A stretch of DNA of 64,000 bases from Massilia norwichensis (GCF_024753245.1 NZ_JANUGX010000017.1:56612-120611); one strand, 5' to 3'; shown: positions 9,341-18,197, counted from the stretch's first letter. The notes: generated by a model from the letters alone, not told the origin. A program made the numbers and translations.

Positions 9341-10492
9341 ATGAAATCGCTCTTGCGCTGCGCGGCACTACTCGCTGCGCTCGGCCTCGCCAGCTGCGGC
9401 GGCGACGTCGGCATCGGCATCGGCGTCGTGTGGCACGACGGCCCCGATTACCCCTGGCCCAACCATCCGGACTGGCCCAGCTGGCCCGACCGGCCGCAGG
9501 GCGCCACCGGCCTCTTCCCCATCGCCGGGGACGTCTGCGACGTCTGCTCGGGCTCGAAGGACGGCACCGGCGCGGCGGCGCGCTTCAACGCGCCGGAAGG
9601 CATCGCCGCCGACACGGCCGGCAACCTGTACGTGGCGGAGCCCACCAGCGCGACCATCCGCAAGGTCTCGCCGCAGGGCGTGGTCACGACCCTGGCCGGC
9701 GCGCTGGGCGCGGTCGGCTACGCGGACGGCAAGGGCAGCGCCGCGCGCTTCAACCAGCCGTCCCGGCTCAGCACCGACACCCAGGGCAACGTCTACCTGA
9801 CCGATACCGGCAACTCGGTGGTGCGCCGGATCGCCGCGGACGGTACGGTCGGCACGGTAGCCGGCAACGGCACCTGCGGCAGCGTCGACGGGCGCGCGAC
9901 CGGCGCCCAGTTCTGCAATCCGAAAGGCATCGTGCTGGACCGCCGCGGCAACCTCTGGATCGCGGACACCGGCAACCACACGGTGCGCCGCATCGACGGC
10001 GCCGGGAACGTCACCACGGTGGCGGGTTCGCCGGGCGTGTGCGGCAGCGCGGACGGCCGCGGCGGCACGGCGCGCTTCTGCAACCCGCAGGATGTCGGCG
10101 TGGACGAATGGGATAACTTGTACGTGGTCGATACCGGCAACTCGACCATCCGGATGATCAACCCCAAGGGAGAGGTCAGCACGCTGGCGGGCCAGGCCGG
10201 CCAGTGCGGGGCGACTGACGGCAGCGCGACCGTGTCGCGGCTGTGCGCACCCAGCGCCATCGCGGTCGAGGGCAACGATCTGTATGTCGCGGACACCGGC
10301 AACGCCACCATCCGCAGGATCAACCTCGACAACGTGACCAGCACCGTGGCGGGCGTCGCCGGCCGTCAGGGCATCGTTCTGGGCGCCCTGCCCGGCGGCC
10401 TGGATCGGCCGGCAGGCGTGGCGCGCGCGCCGGACGGCTCGTTTGCGCTCACGACCCACAATCTGGTCGTGAAGCTGCTGCCGGCAAAGTAG
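9341..10492 (+). CDS. NHL-repeat beta-propeller lipoprotein
   Basis: A 383-residue exported protein. The signal peptide ends in a lipobox, GLASC, with Cys19 as the lipidation site, so it is membrane anchored. After a Trp/Pro-rich linker (30-55, with repeated WP motifs) come about six NHL repeats, each with a GxAxDxxGNLYVADTGNxTIRRI-like core; examples begin near 85, 143, 200, 260 and 312. Such propellers usually serve as binding or scaffold domains. Paired Cys residues recur in the loops (CDVC, TCGS...QFCNP), suggesting disulfides. A good ribosome-binding site (CGGGAGACC) precedes the ATG. No partner gene is evident. Confidence 0.85.
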   Translation: MKSLLRCAALLAALGLASCGGDVGIGIGVVWHDGPDYPWPNHPDWPSWPDRPQGATGLFPIAGDVCDVCSGSKDGTGAAARFNAPEGIAADTAGNLYVAEPTSATIRKVSPQGVVTTLAGALGAVGYADGKGSAARFNQPSRLSTDTQGNVYLTDTGNSVVRRIAADGTVGTVAGNGTCGSVDGRATGAQFCNPKGIVLDRRGNLWIADTGNHTVRRIDGAGNVTTVAGSPGVCGSADGRGGTARFCNPQDVGVDEWDNLYVVDTGNSTIRMINPKGEVSTLAGQAGQCGATDGSATVSRLCAPSAIAVEGNDLYVADTGNATIRRINLDNVTSTVAGVAGRQGIVLGALPGGLDRPAGVARAPDGSFALTTHNLVVKLLPAK

Positions 10493-10514
10493 GATTTTCC
10501 GGCTTGGGTCCGGA

Positions 10515-10817
10515 TTATTCCGGGCGCACCGGCGTGGTCGCGTCCTTGCCCACCACCGTGGTCCATGGACGCACGATCCAGCTCTGGACCAGACCTTCGG
10601 TCACGTAGGGATCGGCCTTGGCGAAGCGCTCGGCCACTTCCGGCGAGTCGCCCTTGAACAGCAGGACAGCGTAGTCGGCTGGTTCGGCCAGGGCGCCGGC
10701 GATCACGATCTCGCCGCGCTGCTCGGCCTCCCAGGCCAGTTTCAGGTGTTCGTTGCGGAATTCGCCGCGGCGGGCCAGGTAATCGGGGGCCAGTTCGTAC
10801 ATCAGCAGGTAGTGCAC
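10515..10817 (-). CDS. YciI-like protein
   Basis: A 100-residue cytoplasmic protein of the YciI/dimeric alpha-beta barrel family, with the typical opening HYLLMYEL, the FRNEHLKLAWEAEQRGEIVIAG segment and a conserved Asp in FAKADPYVTEGL. Family members are small dimers whose His/Asp pair has been proposed as an active site; no reaction is established. The start is GTG at 10817, preceded by TTGGAGAC at good spacing; an overlapping ATG is in another frame. The gene is convergent with the NHL lipoprotein gene, with 22 bases between their ends. Confidence 0.85.
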   Translation of the reverse strand: MHYLLMYELAPDYLARRGEFRNEHLKLAWEAEQRGEIVIAGALAEPADYAVLLFKGDSPEVAERFAKADPYVTEGLVQSWIVRPWTTVVGKDATTPVRPE

Positions 10818-10883
10818 ATCGTCTCCAATAAGGTACGGAAGGGATCAAAATGATTGACCATCTTAACCGATACCATGGCCCCC

Positions 10884-11183
10884 ATGAAACGCCACCTCAT
10901 TACCCTGGGCGCCCGCACGACTGCCAACGGCGTCGTCACCTCGGCCTCGAGCCGCATAACGATCGATGGCGCCCGTGTCGCCCTCGAAGGCGATGAAGTC
11001 AGCTGCCATGCCTGCGGCAGCACCGGTCTTATCCGCTGTACGGGGCCGCGCACGCCCGAGCGCTTCAACGGCCGGCTGGTTGCGCTGGAAAACGATGAGT
11101 GCGTGTGCAACTGCGCCACACCGCCCAGGCTGCTGCCGAGCCAGCACCTGCGCTACCAGAACGTCGACGACAGCAGCCGCTGA
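10884..11183 (+). CDS. PAAR-domain protein, orphan
   Basis: A 99-residue PAAR-type protein: MKRHLITLGARTTANGVVTS at the start, then ALEGDEVSCHACGSTGLI and Cys/Gly-rich turns. PAAR proteins form the metal-bearing tip on VgrG spikes of type VI secretion systems. No vgrG, hcp, effector or immunity gene is adjacent and there is no C-terminal extension, so this is a bare tip protein away from any visible T6SS locus. The ATG at 10884 is chosen by homology; ATG 10875 and TTG 10854 are in frame upstream and none has a clear ribosome-binding site. Confidence 0.78.
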   Translation: MKRHLITLGARTTANGVVTSASSRITIDGARVALEGDEVSCHACGSTGLIRCTGPRTPERFNGRLVALENDECVCNCATPPRLLPSQHLRYQNVDDSSR

Positions 11184-11296
11184 ACAAAAGAGCGCATGAC
11201 GATGCCCGTCTAGCGTGCGAGTCGTACGGACGGCTTGTGCCACACTGCCCACTCCCCTCGACAGTCCGCACAAGCTCCCATCTCACGGAGGAACAC

Positions 11297-11845
11297 ATGC
11301 CCAAATCGACCTTTGCCGGCCATCCGCTGCATCCGATGCTGATCGTTGCGCCCGCCGCCCTGATTCCCTTCGGCTTCATCCTGGACGCGATGGCGCGCTC
11401 CACCGACAACGACGACTACGCGAACGCCGGGTTCTACAGTCTGACGGGCGGCCTGATCGGCGGGCTGGCGGCGGGCGTCGCCGGTGCCATGGACTACATG
11501 GCGATCGAGTCGGAAACCGAGGTCAAGCGCACGGCGAATGTGCACGCGATCCTGAACGGCGGCGCGCTGGCGCTGACGGCGGCGAATGTCGCCATGCGCC
11601 GCAACGAATACAAGCATGGCGGCAGCGGCGCCACCCTGGCCATGGGCGCGCTGGCGGCGCTGGGCGTGTTCGTGTCGGGCTGGTTCGGCAGCAAGATGGT
11701 CTACGAACAGGGCATGCGCGTAAAAGGCGTCAGCCCGGTCGAGGACAAGCCCGAGCTCAAGACCCTGCCCGCCGACGCGCGCGTCGAGCAGGCGCTGCAC
11801 AAGGCAGAACTGTATGCGCCGTCCGCCGGCCCGACCATGCATTGA
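11297..11845 (+). CDS. DUF2231 family membrane protein
   Basis: A 182-residue inner-membrane protein of the DUF2231 family. It opens with FAGHPLHPMLIVAPAALIPF, the GHPLHP motif being the family hallmark, and has four hydrophobic helices near 13-30, 46-66, 85-105 and 115-135, followed by a soluble charged tail. No biochemical function is established for the family. The ATG is preceded by GGAGGAA, a strong ribosome-binding site, which fixes the start even though the frame stays open upstream to 11099. It appears to be a single-gene transcript; the next gene starts 142 bases on. Confidence 0.8.
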   Translation: MPKSTFAGHPLHPMLIVAPAALIPFGFILDAMARSTDNDDYANAGFYSLTGGLIGGLAAGVAGAMDYMAIESETEVKRTANVHAILNGGALALTAANVAMRRNEYKHGGSGATLAMGALAALGVFVSGWFGSKMVYEQGMRVKGVSPVEDKPELKTLPADARVEQALHKAELYAPSAGPTMH

Positions 11846-11987
11846 GCAATGAACGGGTGGCCTGCAGCCTCGCCTCAGTCATGGTATTGTTGCGTTATGG
11901 CAACGTTGCGCAGGTAATTAACACGCTTCCATGGCTTTGTACCTCAGCGCACAGAACGTTTCACGATGGCAGAGGTAGACTGAAAGC

Positions 11988-13037
11988 ATGGACACTCGGA
12001 AAAAAGTAGCGGCGGGAATGGCTGGCTTTGCCAGCATGCTGTGGCTGGGCCTCACGGCCGCGGTCGCGGCCAACCAGCGACGCCTGGTGTTCAATCCGAC
12101 CGTCGAGCGCGAAGTGAAGAGCCCGCGCAGCAGCGGTCACCGCACCCGTCCGGTGGTGCTGCGCGCCGCCGACGGCACCCGCCTGTGCGGCTGGCTGATG
12201 ACGCCCAAGATTCCGGGTCCGCATCCGGCCGTCATCTATTTCGGCGGCCGCTCCGAGGAAGTGTCGTGGGTGGTGCGCGATGCCGGCAAGCTGTTCCCCA
12301 ACATGACCGTGCTGGCGGTGAATTACCGCGGCTACGGCGAATCCCATGGCGACCCGGCCGAGATCCGCATGGTCGAAGATGGCTGCATGCTGTTCGACTG
12401 GATGCGTGCGCGCGCCCACGTCGATCCGCAACGCATCGCGGTGGTCGGCCGCAGCCTGGGTTCCGGTGTGGCGGTGCAGGTCGCGAAGGAGCGTCCGGCG
12501 CATTCGGTGGTCCTGATCACGCCCTACGATTCGATCCTGGCGATCGCCAAGCGCAAGTTCCGCGTAATGCCGATCGAGTACATGCTGCGCCACCGCTTCG
12601 AGTCGATCAAATACGCGCCGGCGCTGAAGGCCCCGACCTATGTGTTGCGCGCCGCCTTCGACGACGTGGTGCCGCACTCGCATACCGACCAGCTGGTCGC
12701 CAAGCTGGCCCAGCTGTGCGGCGACGACATCGTGCCCGAGTCGGACCACATGAATATCCCTTACCTGGAAGACACGCAGAGCCGCATCGCGAACTTCCTG
12801 ACCGCCCAGTTCGGCAAATCGCTGGCCGAAGCCGCTGCGGCCGGCAGCCCGGCCTCCGAACAGGTACAGGCGCAGGTGCAGATCGAAGCCCAGGTCCAGG
12901 CCATCGCCGCTGCCGCCGGCGTGATTTCCGCACCGGCCATCGCTGCCGCCGCTATCGATGCGGCGCCCGTCCTGCTGCCGCCGCCCGGCGCAGCCATCCT
13001 TCCTGCAACGGCCGAACTCCCGGTCTCCGGCAAATAG
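11988..13037 (+). CDS. Membrane-anchored alpha/beta hydrolase (BEM46/ABHD-like)
   Basis: A 349-residue serine hydrolase with an N-terminal hydrophobic helix (about 8-28) that is either an uncleaved signal or a membrane anchor. The fold markers are VIYFGGRSEEVSW near the oxyanion region, VNYRGYGESHG, the nucleophile elbow VVGRSLGSGVAV with the catalytic Ser, Asp in AAFDDVVPHS and His in ESDHMNIPY. The last 60 residues are Ala/Gln-rich low complexity (repeats of QVQAQ and AAAAG), unusual for the family. Substrate is unknown. It stands alone between the DUF2231 gene and the nucleoside-binding protein gene. Confidence 0.8.
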   Translation: MDTRKKVAAGMAGFASMLWLGLTAAVAANQRRLVFNPTVEREVKSPRSSGHRTRPVVLRAADGTRLCGWLMTPKIPGPHPAVIYFGGRSEEVSWVVRDAGKLFPNMTVLAVNYRGYGESHGDPAEIRMVEDGCMLFDWMRARAHVDPQRIAVVGRSLGSGVAVQVAKERPAHSVVLITPYDSILAIAKRKFRVMPIEYMLRHRFESIKYAPALKAPTYVLRAAFDDVVPHSHTDQLVAKLAQLCGDDIVPESDHMNIPYLEDTQSRIANFLTAQFGKSLAEAAAAGSPASEQVQAQVQIEAQVQAIAAAAGVISAPAIAAAAIDAAPVLLPPPGAAILPATAELPVSGK

Positions 13038-13385
13038 AGCACTCACTCTAGCTTTAGCCTTTTTGTTATTACGCACAGGCTAACAGCTGTGGTTTTCTGT
13101 TAGAAACACCTGAAAAGGTGCACTATTTATATTTCAACTAAATAAATTGCGAAGTAAAATCGTATTTGCCACGAATAAACGGGCTGATGCATAGTTTGCA
13201 AAGCTGAAGGTCTCCGGATTGCGCCCTTGCGCCCGGCTTCGACCGATACAAATCGTAACGACAGGATATATCTAGATTTGACAAAATCCGCTGGCACAGG
13301 GCCGCGGATTGCTGGTCCTTGCTTTGCCGCTTCCCATCGCAGCCCTTGCGCCGGGTACAATATCAGGATTCCAGGAGCCATTTAC
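13038..13385. other. Intergenic control region before the nucleoside-binding protein gene
   Basis: 348 bases without a gene, relatively AT-rich. It holds an inverted repeat CTAACAG-N10-CTGTTAG (13080-13103), a 15-base string GTTTTCTGTTAGAAA (13092-13106) that recurs at 25850, a small CACCT-GAAA-AGGTG hairpin (13107-13120), and the promoter-like block at 13162-13198. The predicted leader of the binding-protein mRNA would be about 185 bases; I recognise no riboswitch in it. Confidence 0.5.
13162..13198 (+). promoter_or_regulatory. Candidate promoter block of the nucleoside-binding protein gene
   Basis: GTATTTGCCA (13162-13171) and ATGCATAGTTTG (13187-13198), 15 bases apart, are identical in sequence, order, orientation and spacing to the block upstream of the purine-nucleoside phosphorylase gene (minus strand, 1330-1294). 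Inside the block TTGCCA and CATAGT are 18 bases apart and could serve as -35 and -10. Co-regulation of the importer and the phosphorylase is inferred. Confidence 0.5.
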
Positions 13386-14387
13386 ATGAAATTCAAGCAA
13401 CTCAGTATGACGATCGCGGCGCTGTGCGTCGCCGGTAGCGCCGCCGCGGCAGCGGGTGCACCGAAGCTGGGCATCGTCTACGACGCCGGCGGCAAGTTCG
13501 ACAAGTCGTTCAACCAGTCGGCAGCCGAAGGCATTGAGCGCTTCAAGAAACAAAACGGCATCAACGTCTTCGAAGCCCAGGCCAGCAGCGATACCCAGGC
13601 CGAGCAGGTGCTGCGCGGCCTCGCCCGCAAGAAGCTGGACCTGATCATCTCGGTCGGTTTCTCGCAGACCCAGGCTGTGCAGAAGATCGCCGCCGAATTC
13701 CCGGCCGTGCACTTCGTGCTGATCGACGGTAACGCCACCGGCAAGAACGTCAACTCGATCCTGTTCAAGGAACAGGAAGGCTCCTACCTGGCCGGCGTGG
13801 CCGCCGCAATGGCAGCCAAGTCGGGCAAGATCGGCTTCGTCGGCGGCATGGACATCCCGCTGATCCGCGCCTTCGCCTGCGGCTACAGCCAGGGCGCCAA
13901 GGCCATCAATCCGAAGATCGACGTGCAGCAGAACATGGTCGGCACCACCGCCGCCGCCTGGAACGACCCGGCCAAGGGTGGCGAACTGGCGCGTGCGCAG
14001 TTCGACCGCGGCGCCGACGTGGTGTTCGCCGTGGCCGGCGGTTCGGGCCTGGGCGTGATCCAGATGGCCAAGACCAAGGGCAAGCTGGCGATCGGCGTCG
14101 ACTCCAACCAGAACGACATCCAGCCGGGTTCGGTACTGACCTCGATGGTCAAGAACGTCGGCAACGCCGCCTACGATGCGCTGATGCAGGCCAAGGCCGG
14201 CCAGTTCTCTTCCGGCGTGACCTACAAGGGCCTGAAGGAAGGCGGCGTCGACTGGGCACTGGACAAGAACAACCGCGCCATCGTCCCCGCAGCCATGGAA
14301 AAACGCGTGAACCAGGCCAAGGCCGACATCATCAGCGGCAAGATCAAGGTCGTTGATTACCGCGCTGCCGGCTCGTGCCCACAATAA
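13386..14387 (+). CDS. BMP-family substrate-binding protein of a nucleoside ABC importer
   Basis: A 333-residue periplasmic binding protein that would deliver nucleosides to the permeases encoded at 16145-18197. A signal peptide (1-23, ending GSAAAAAG) has no lipobox, so the protein is probably soluble. The BMP/PnrA core follows: KLGIVYDAGGKFDKSFNQSA, LIISVGFSQTQAVQ, KEQEGSYLAGVAAAM, GFVGGMDIPLIRAFACGY and FAVAGGSGLGVIQ. BMP proteins known to date bind purine or pyrimidine nucleosides. CAGGAGCC precedes the ATG. The gene is followed by a structured 117-base element and a strong terminator, so most transcripts probably stop before the ATPase gene, giving excess binding protein. Confidence 0.9.
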   Translation: MKFKQLSMTIAALCVAGSAAAAAGAPKLGIVYDAGGKFDKSFNQSAAEGIERFKKQNGINVFEAQASSDTQAEQVLRGLARKKLDLIISVGFSQTQAVQKIAAEFPAVHFVLIDGNATGKNVNSILFKEQEGSYLAGVAAAMAAKSGKIGFVGGMDIPLIRAFACGYSQGAKAINPKIDVQQNMVGTTAAAWNDPAKGGELARAQFDRGADVVFAVAGGSGLGVIQMAKTKGKLAIGVDSNQNDIQPGSVLTSMVKNVGNAAYDALMQAKAGQFSSGVTYKGLKEGGVDWALDKNNRAIVPAAMEKRVNQAKADIISGKIKVVDYRAAGSCPQ

Positions 14388-14408
14388 AGGTATTCCCATA
14401 ACGTAAAA

Positions 14409-14525
14409 GGACCCTGCAAAACCGTAGCGAGCGGCAGCAGTTTCGGTTGAGAAGCGCAGCTGTACTTACGGTACAGCGAGCATCGCAGACCGAAAATGCA
14501 ACGCGCAGTAGGTTTGGCAGGGTCC
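14409..14525. repeat. 117-base imperfect palindrome between binding protein and ATPase genes
   Basis: The ends GGACCCTGC and GCAGGGTCC are exact inverted repeats, the arms remain largely complementary inward (AAAACC against GGTTTGG, CAGTTTCGGT against ACCGAAAATG), and the centre is a perfect hairpin GCTGTAC-TTACG-GTACAGC (14459-14477). The element is transcribed with the binding-protein gene and lies directly before the terminator at 14535. It has no coding potential. It looks like a mobile palindromic repeat or a structured RNA; I see no second copy in the window. Confidence 0.6.
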
Positions 14526-14534
14526 CACCACAAG

Positions 14535-14570
14535 CGCGCCGCGCCGGTTTCCCCGGCGCGGCGCGTTTTT
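14535..14570 (+). terminator. Rho-independent terminator after the nucleoside-binding protein gene
   Basis: A perfect 13-base stem, CGCGCCGCGCCGG with CCGGCGCGGCGCG, closes a TTTCC loop and is followed by TTTTT (14566-14570). It separates the binding-protein gene from the ATPase and permease genes, and read-through would set the ratio between them. Confidence 0.88.
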
Positions 14571-14613
14571 GAATAATGCACTCCGTCTTTACTTACTCTG
14601 ACTACAGATCGCT

Positions 14614-16143
14614 ATGCAGCCAGCCGTAGAATTTCGCAACATTAGCAAAGCCTTCGGGGCGGTGCAGGCGAATGCAGACGTCAGCTTCTCGATTGCCAAA
14701 GGTTCGATCCACGGCGTGATCGGTGAAAATGGCGCCGGCAAGTCGACCCTGATGAGCATCCTGTACGGCTATTACAACGCCGACAAGGGCCAGGTCCTGA
14801 TCGATGGCCAGGCGCAGGACATCCGCACCAGCCACGAAGCCATCGCACTGGGCATCGGCATGGTGCACCAGCACTTCATGCTGGTCGAGAACATGACCGT
14901 GCTCGACAACGTCATGCTGGGCAACGAAGGCGGCTTCAAGCTGGCTGCCAAGCGCGGCGCCGTCGAAGCGAAGCTGCGCGAGATCTGCGAGCGTTATCGC
15001 CTCGACGTCGATCCGCTGGCCACCGTCCACGATCTGTCGGTCGGCGCCCAGCAGCGCGTCGAGATCCTCAAGCAGATCTACCGCAGCGCCAACATCCTGA
15101 TCCTGGACGAGCCCACCGCCGTCCTGACCGCCCAGGAAACCGCGTCGCTGTTCGAAATCCTGCGTCTGTTCAAGGAACAGGGCAAGACCATCATCCTGAT
15201 CACCCACAAGCTGCAGGAGATCAAGGACATCACCGACGAGGTGACGGTCATGCGCGCCGGCCGCGTGGTCGGCGCCGTGAAAACCGCGGAGACCACGAAG
15301 GAACAGCTGGCCAACATGATGGTCGGCCGCCCGATCCAGAGCGAGCTGCCGCGCGCGCCCTACAAGCCGGGCGCCGAGGTGCTGAAGGTCTCGAATGTGC
15401 AGCTGAAGGACGCCAACGGCGTGGCCCTGCTGTCCGACATCGACTTCACCCTGCGCGCCGGCGAAGTCGTGGCGATCGCCGGCGTGTCCGGCAACGGCCA
15501 GAGCGAGCTGCTCGAGATCCTGTCCGGCATGCGCCTGCCGAGCGCCGGTAAAGTGGAGTTTCTCGGCAAGGACCTGCCTTTCGCCGGCCGTTCGAATGCC
15601 GACGGCCTGCCCGCCACCTTCCGCGAACTGGGCATCGGCCACGTGCCGGAAGACCGCCTGCGCGACGGCGTGATCAAGGATTTCTCGGTCATGCAGAACA
15701 CCGTGTTCGGCTACCAGGACCACGTCAAGAACCGCTGGGGCCTGTTCGACTTCAGGAAGATCGCTCAGCGCTGCGCCGGCCTGATGCAGGCTTTCGACGT
15801 GCGTCCGAACAATCCGGACCTGCGTATCGGCCTGCTCTCGGGCGGCAACCAGCAGAAGGTCGTGATCGCGCGCGAAGTCGCGGCCAAGCCGAAGATGATG
15901 CTGGTCGGGCAGCCGACCCGCGGCGTCGACATCGGCACCATCGAGAGCATCCACACCCAGCTGCTGCGCCTGCGCGACGAGGGCGTGGCGATCCTGCTCT
16001 CCTCCGTGGAACTGGAAGAAGTGCGCGCCCTGGCCGACCGCATCCTGGTGATGTCGGGCGGGCGCATCACCGGCATCCTGCCGATCGAAGAATTCGACAC
16101 CACCCGCATCGGCCTGCTGATGGGCGGCCTGCACAAGTCATAA
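14614..16143 (+). CDS. Nucleoside ABC transporter, duplicated ATP-binding protein
   Basis: A 509-residue cytoplasmic ATPase with two ABC modules in tandem, as in sugar and nucleoside importers (RbsA/NupA type). The first half has Walker A GENGAGKST (about 38-46), signature LSVGAQQRVEI and Walker B ILILDEPTAVL. The second half has the altered Walker A GVSGNGQSEL and signature LLSGGNQQKVVIAREV with LVGQPTRGVD. The degenerate second Walker A is normal for this subfamily and implies one strong hydrolysis site. The permease gene starts 1 base after the stop. The start at 14614 fits the usual NISKAFG opening. Confidence 0.92.
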   Translation: MQPAVEFRNISKAFGAVQANADVSFSIAKGSIHGVIGENGAGKSTLMSILYGYYNADKGQVLIDGQAQDIRTSHEAIALGIGMVHQHFMLVENMTVLDNVMLGNEGGFKLAAKRGAVEAKLREICERYRLDVDPLATVHDLSVGAQQRVEILKQIYRSANILILDEPTAVLTAQETASLFEILRLFKEQGKTIILITHKLQEIKDITDEVTVMRAGRVVGAVKTAETTKEQLANMMVGRPIQSELPRAPYKPGAEVLKVSNVQLKDANGVALLSDIDFTLRAGEVVAIAGVSGNGQSELLEILSGMRLPSAGKVEFLGKDLPFAGRSNADGLPATFRELGIGHVPEDRLRDGVIKDFSVMQNTVFGYQDHVKNRWGLFDFRKIAQRCAGLMQAFDVRPNNPDLRIGLLSGGNQQKVVIAREVAAKPKMMLVGQPTRGVDIGTIESIHTQLLRLRDEGVAILLSSVELEEVRALADRILVMSGGRITGILPIEEFDTTRIGLLMGGLHKS

Positions 16144-16144
16144 C

Positions 16145-17230
16145 ATGAAGACCACTGAACTCCCACGCTGGGCCACGGGTTTCGTCCTGCCCATCCTGAA
16201 CCTGCTGTCGGCGCTGCTGGTCGCGGCGCTCGTCATCCACCTGCTGGGCGAGAGCCCGCTGGAATCGATGCAGATCCTGATCAACAGCGCGATCGTCAAT
16301 CCGGAAGGACTGGCCTACACGCTGTTCTACGCCTCGACCTTCATCTTCACCGGTCTGGCGGTATCGATCGCGATGCAGGCGGGCCTGTTCAACATCGGTG
16401 CCGAAGGTCAGATGTATGTCGGCGGCCTCGGTATCACGCTGGCCATGCTGGCGTTCGATGCCAGCATGCCGGCCTGGGCCCTGATCCCGATCGGCATGAT
16501 CGGCGCGGCCCTGTTCGGCGGCCTGTGGGCCTTCCTGCCGGGCTACCTGCAGGCCAAGCGCGGCAGCCACGTGGTGGTCACGACCATCATGTTCAACTTC
16601 ATCGCCGCCAGCCTGATGAACTTCCTGATCGTGAAGTACATGATCCCGGAAGGCGAGCAGAATCCGGCTTCGCGCGTGTTCTCCGACGCCGCCGCGATGC
16701 CGCTGCTGAACGCCTGGTTCCCGGTCCTGGGCGACACCCCGCTCAACATCAGCTTCCTGATCGCGATCGTGGCTCTGGTGATCTACGGCGTGGCCGTGTG
16801 GCGTTCCTCGTGGGGCTACAAGCTGCGCGCGACCGGTTTGAACCAGCACGCGGCGCACTACGCCGGCGTGAAGATCAGCCGCACCATCATCGTCACCATG
16901 CTGGTCTCGGGCGCGCTGGCCGGCCTGGCCGCGGTCAACTCGGTGCTCGGCTCGACGCACTACCTGTCGCTGAACTTCCCGGCCGGCGCCGGCTTCGTCG
17001 GCATCGCGATCGCGCTGATGGGCCGCCAGCACCCGATCGGCATCTTCCTGTCGTCGGTGCTGTTCGGCGCCCTGATCCAGGGCGGCTTCGACCTCTCGCT
17101 GGAAAAACCGAACATTCCGCAAGAGACCTTCATCTTCATTCAAGGCCTGATCATCCTGTTCTGCGGCGCGATGGAAAACTTCTACGGGCCGGCCGTTCTG
17201 AAACTGATCAACCTCGGTAAGGGTAAATAA
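16145..17230 (+). CDS. Nucleoside ABC transporter permease 1 (NupB/YufP type)
   Basis: A 361-residue inner-membrane permease of the BPD_transp_2 family with about nine or ten helices. Family landmarks include FTGLAVSIAMQAGLFNIGAE (near 75-94), the cytoplasmic coupling segment GYKLRATGLNQHAAHYAGV with the EAA-like loop, and FVGIAIALMGRQHPIGIF. The GLFNIGAEGQ motif is typical of transporters paired with BMP binding proteins. It starts 1 base after the ATPase gene and ends 1 base before the second permease, so the three are tightly coupled and probably form a heterodimeric channel with the twin ATPase. Confidence 0.92.
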   Translation: MKTTELPRWATGFVLPILNLLSALLVAALVIHLLGESPLESMQILINSAIVNPEGLAYTLFYASTFIFTGLAVSIAMQAGLFNIGAEGQMYVGGLGITLAMLAFDASMPAWALIPIGMIGAALFGGLWAFLPGYLQAKRGSHVVVTTIMFNFIAASLMNFLIVKYMIPEGEQNPASRVFSDAAAMPLLNAWFPVLGDTPLNISFLIAIVALVIYGVAVWRSSWGYKLRATGLNQHAAHYAGVKISRTIIVTMLVSGALAGLAAVNSVLGSTHYLSLNFPAGAGFVGIAIALMGRQHPIGIFLSSVLFGALIQGGFDLSLEKPNIPQETFIFIQGLIILFCGAMENFYGPAVLKLINLGKGK

Positions 17231-17231
17231 A

Positions 17232-18197
17232 ATGGAAGACCTTCATCTCGCCAGCATCGTCGTCTCGACGATCCGCAATGCGCCGGTGCTGATGTTCGCC
17301 GCGATGGCCGGCCTGTTCGCCGAACGCAGCGGCGTGGTCGATATCGGCCTGGAAGGCAAGATCCTGGCCTCGGCCTTCGTTTCCGCCGCGGTCGCCTACA
17401 CGACCCAGAATCCGTGGTACGGCATCCTGGCCGGCGTGCTTGTGTCGAGCGCGCTGGCCATGGTCCAGGCTTTCGTCGCCATCACGCAGAAGGGCAACCA
17501 GCTGGTGTGCGGCATCGCCATCAACATCGCGATGAGCGGCCTGACCTTCGTGCTGGCCCAGTTCTTCTTCCAGCAGGGCGGCCGCACGCCGGACCTGGGC
17601 GCCGCGCGCCTGACCGACGTGGTCTTCCCCGGCACCGCGGCCATGGACAACATCCCGGTGATCGGCTGGCTGTACGGCCACGTGATCGGCGGCCAGTCGA
17701 TCCTGGTCTACCTGGCGTTCCTGCTGGTGCCGATCGTGCACTGGGTGATCTACCACAGCCGCTTCGGCCTGCGCCTGCGCGCCTGCGGCGAGAACCCGCA
17801 CGCGGCCGATGCCGCCGGCGTCTCGGTCGAGCGCACCCGCTACCTGGCCATGTTCGTGGCCGGCGTGCTGTGCTCGTTCTCCGGCGCCTACCTGGCCATC
17901 GTCCAGAGCGGCTTCTTCCTGCGCGACATGTCGGCCGGCGCCGGCTACCTGGCCCTGACCGCCCTGGTGTTCGGCAACTGGCGCCCGATCTTCACGGTGC
18001 TGGGCTGCCTGATGTTCGGCCTGTTCGGTGCGATCCAGATCCAGCTCGAAGGCGTCGACCTGCCGGTGGTCGGCCGCATCCCGGGCTCGCTGATCCAGAT
18101 GATCCCTTACGTCGTCACGGTGGTCGTGCTGGCCGGTCTGATGGCGAAGTCGGTGGCGCCGAAAGCCATCGGCAAACCTTTCGTCAAGTCCCGCTAA
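17232..18197 (+). CDS. Nucleoside ABC transporter permease 2 (NupC/YufQ type)
   Basis: A 321-residue inner-membrane permease, partner of the preceding one. It has about eight to ten helices and the family motifs LFAERSGVVDIGLEGKILAS (near 30-49), RFGLRLRACGENPHAADAAG (coupling helix) and GAGYLALTALVFGNWRPIFT. The RSGVVDIGLEG segment corresponds to the NIGAEG motif of the first permease. Together with the ATPase and the BMP protein it completes an importer likely to bring inosine, guanosine, adenosine and perhaps pseudouridine to the phosphorylase, PsuK and DeoB encoded nearby. A palindromic repeat begins 6 bases after the stop. Confidence 0.92.
   Translation: MEDLHLASIVVSTIRNAPVLMFAAMAGLFAERSGVVDIGLEGKILASAFVSAAVAYTTQNPWYGILAGVLVSSALAMVQAFVAITQKGNQLVCGIAINIAMSGLTFVLAQFFFQQGGRTPDLGAARLTDVVFPGTAAMDNIPVIGWLYGHVIGGQSILVYLAFLLVPIVHWVIYHSRFGLRLRACGENPHAADAAGVSVERTRYLAMFVAGVLCSFSGAYLAIVQSGFFLRDMSAGAGYLALTALVFGNWRPIFTVLGCLMFGLFGAIQIQLEGVDLPVVGRIPGSLIQMIPYVVTVVVLAGLMAKSVAPKAIGKPFVKSR

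Noticed and set aside
13200..13385. Purine riboswitch in the long leader of the binding-protein gene
   Set aside because: No conserved three-way-junction pattern was recognisable by eye.
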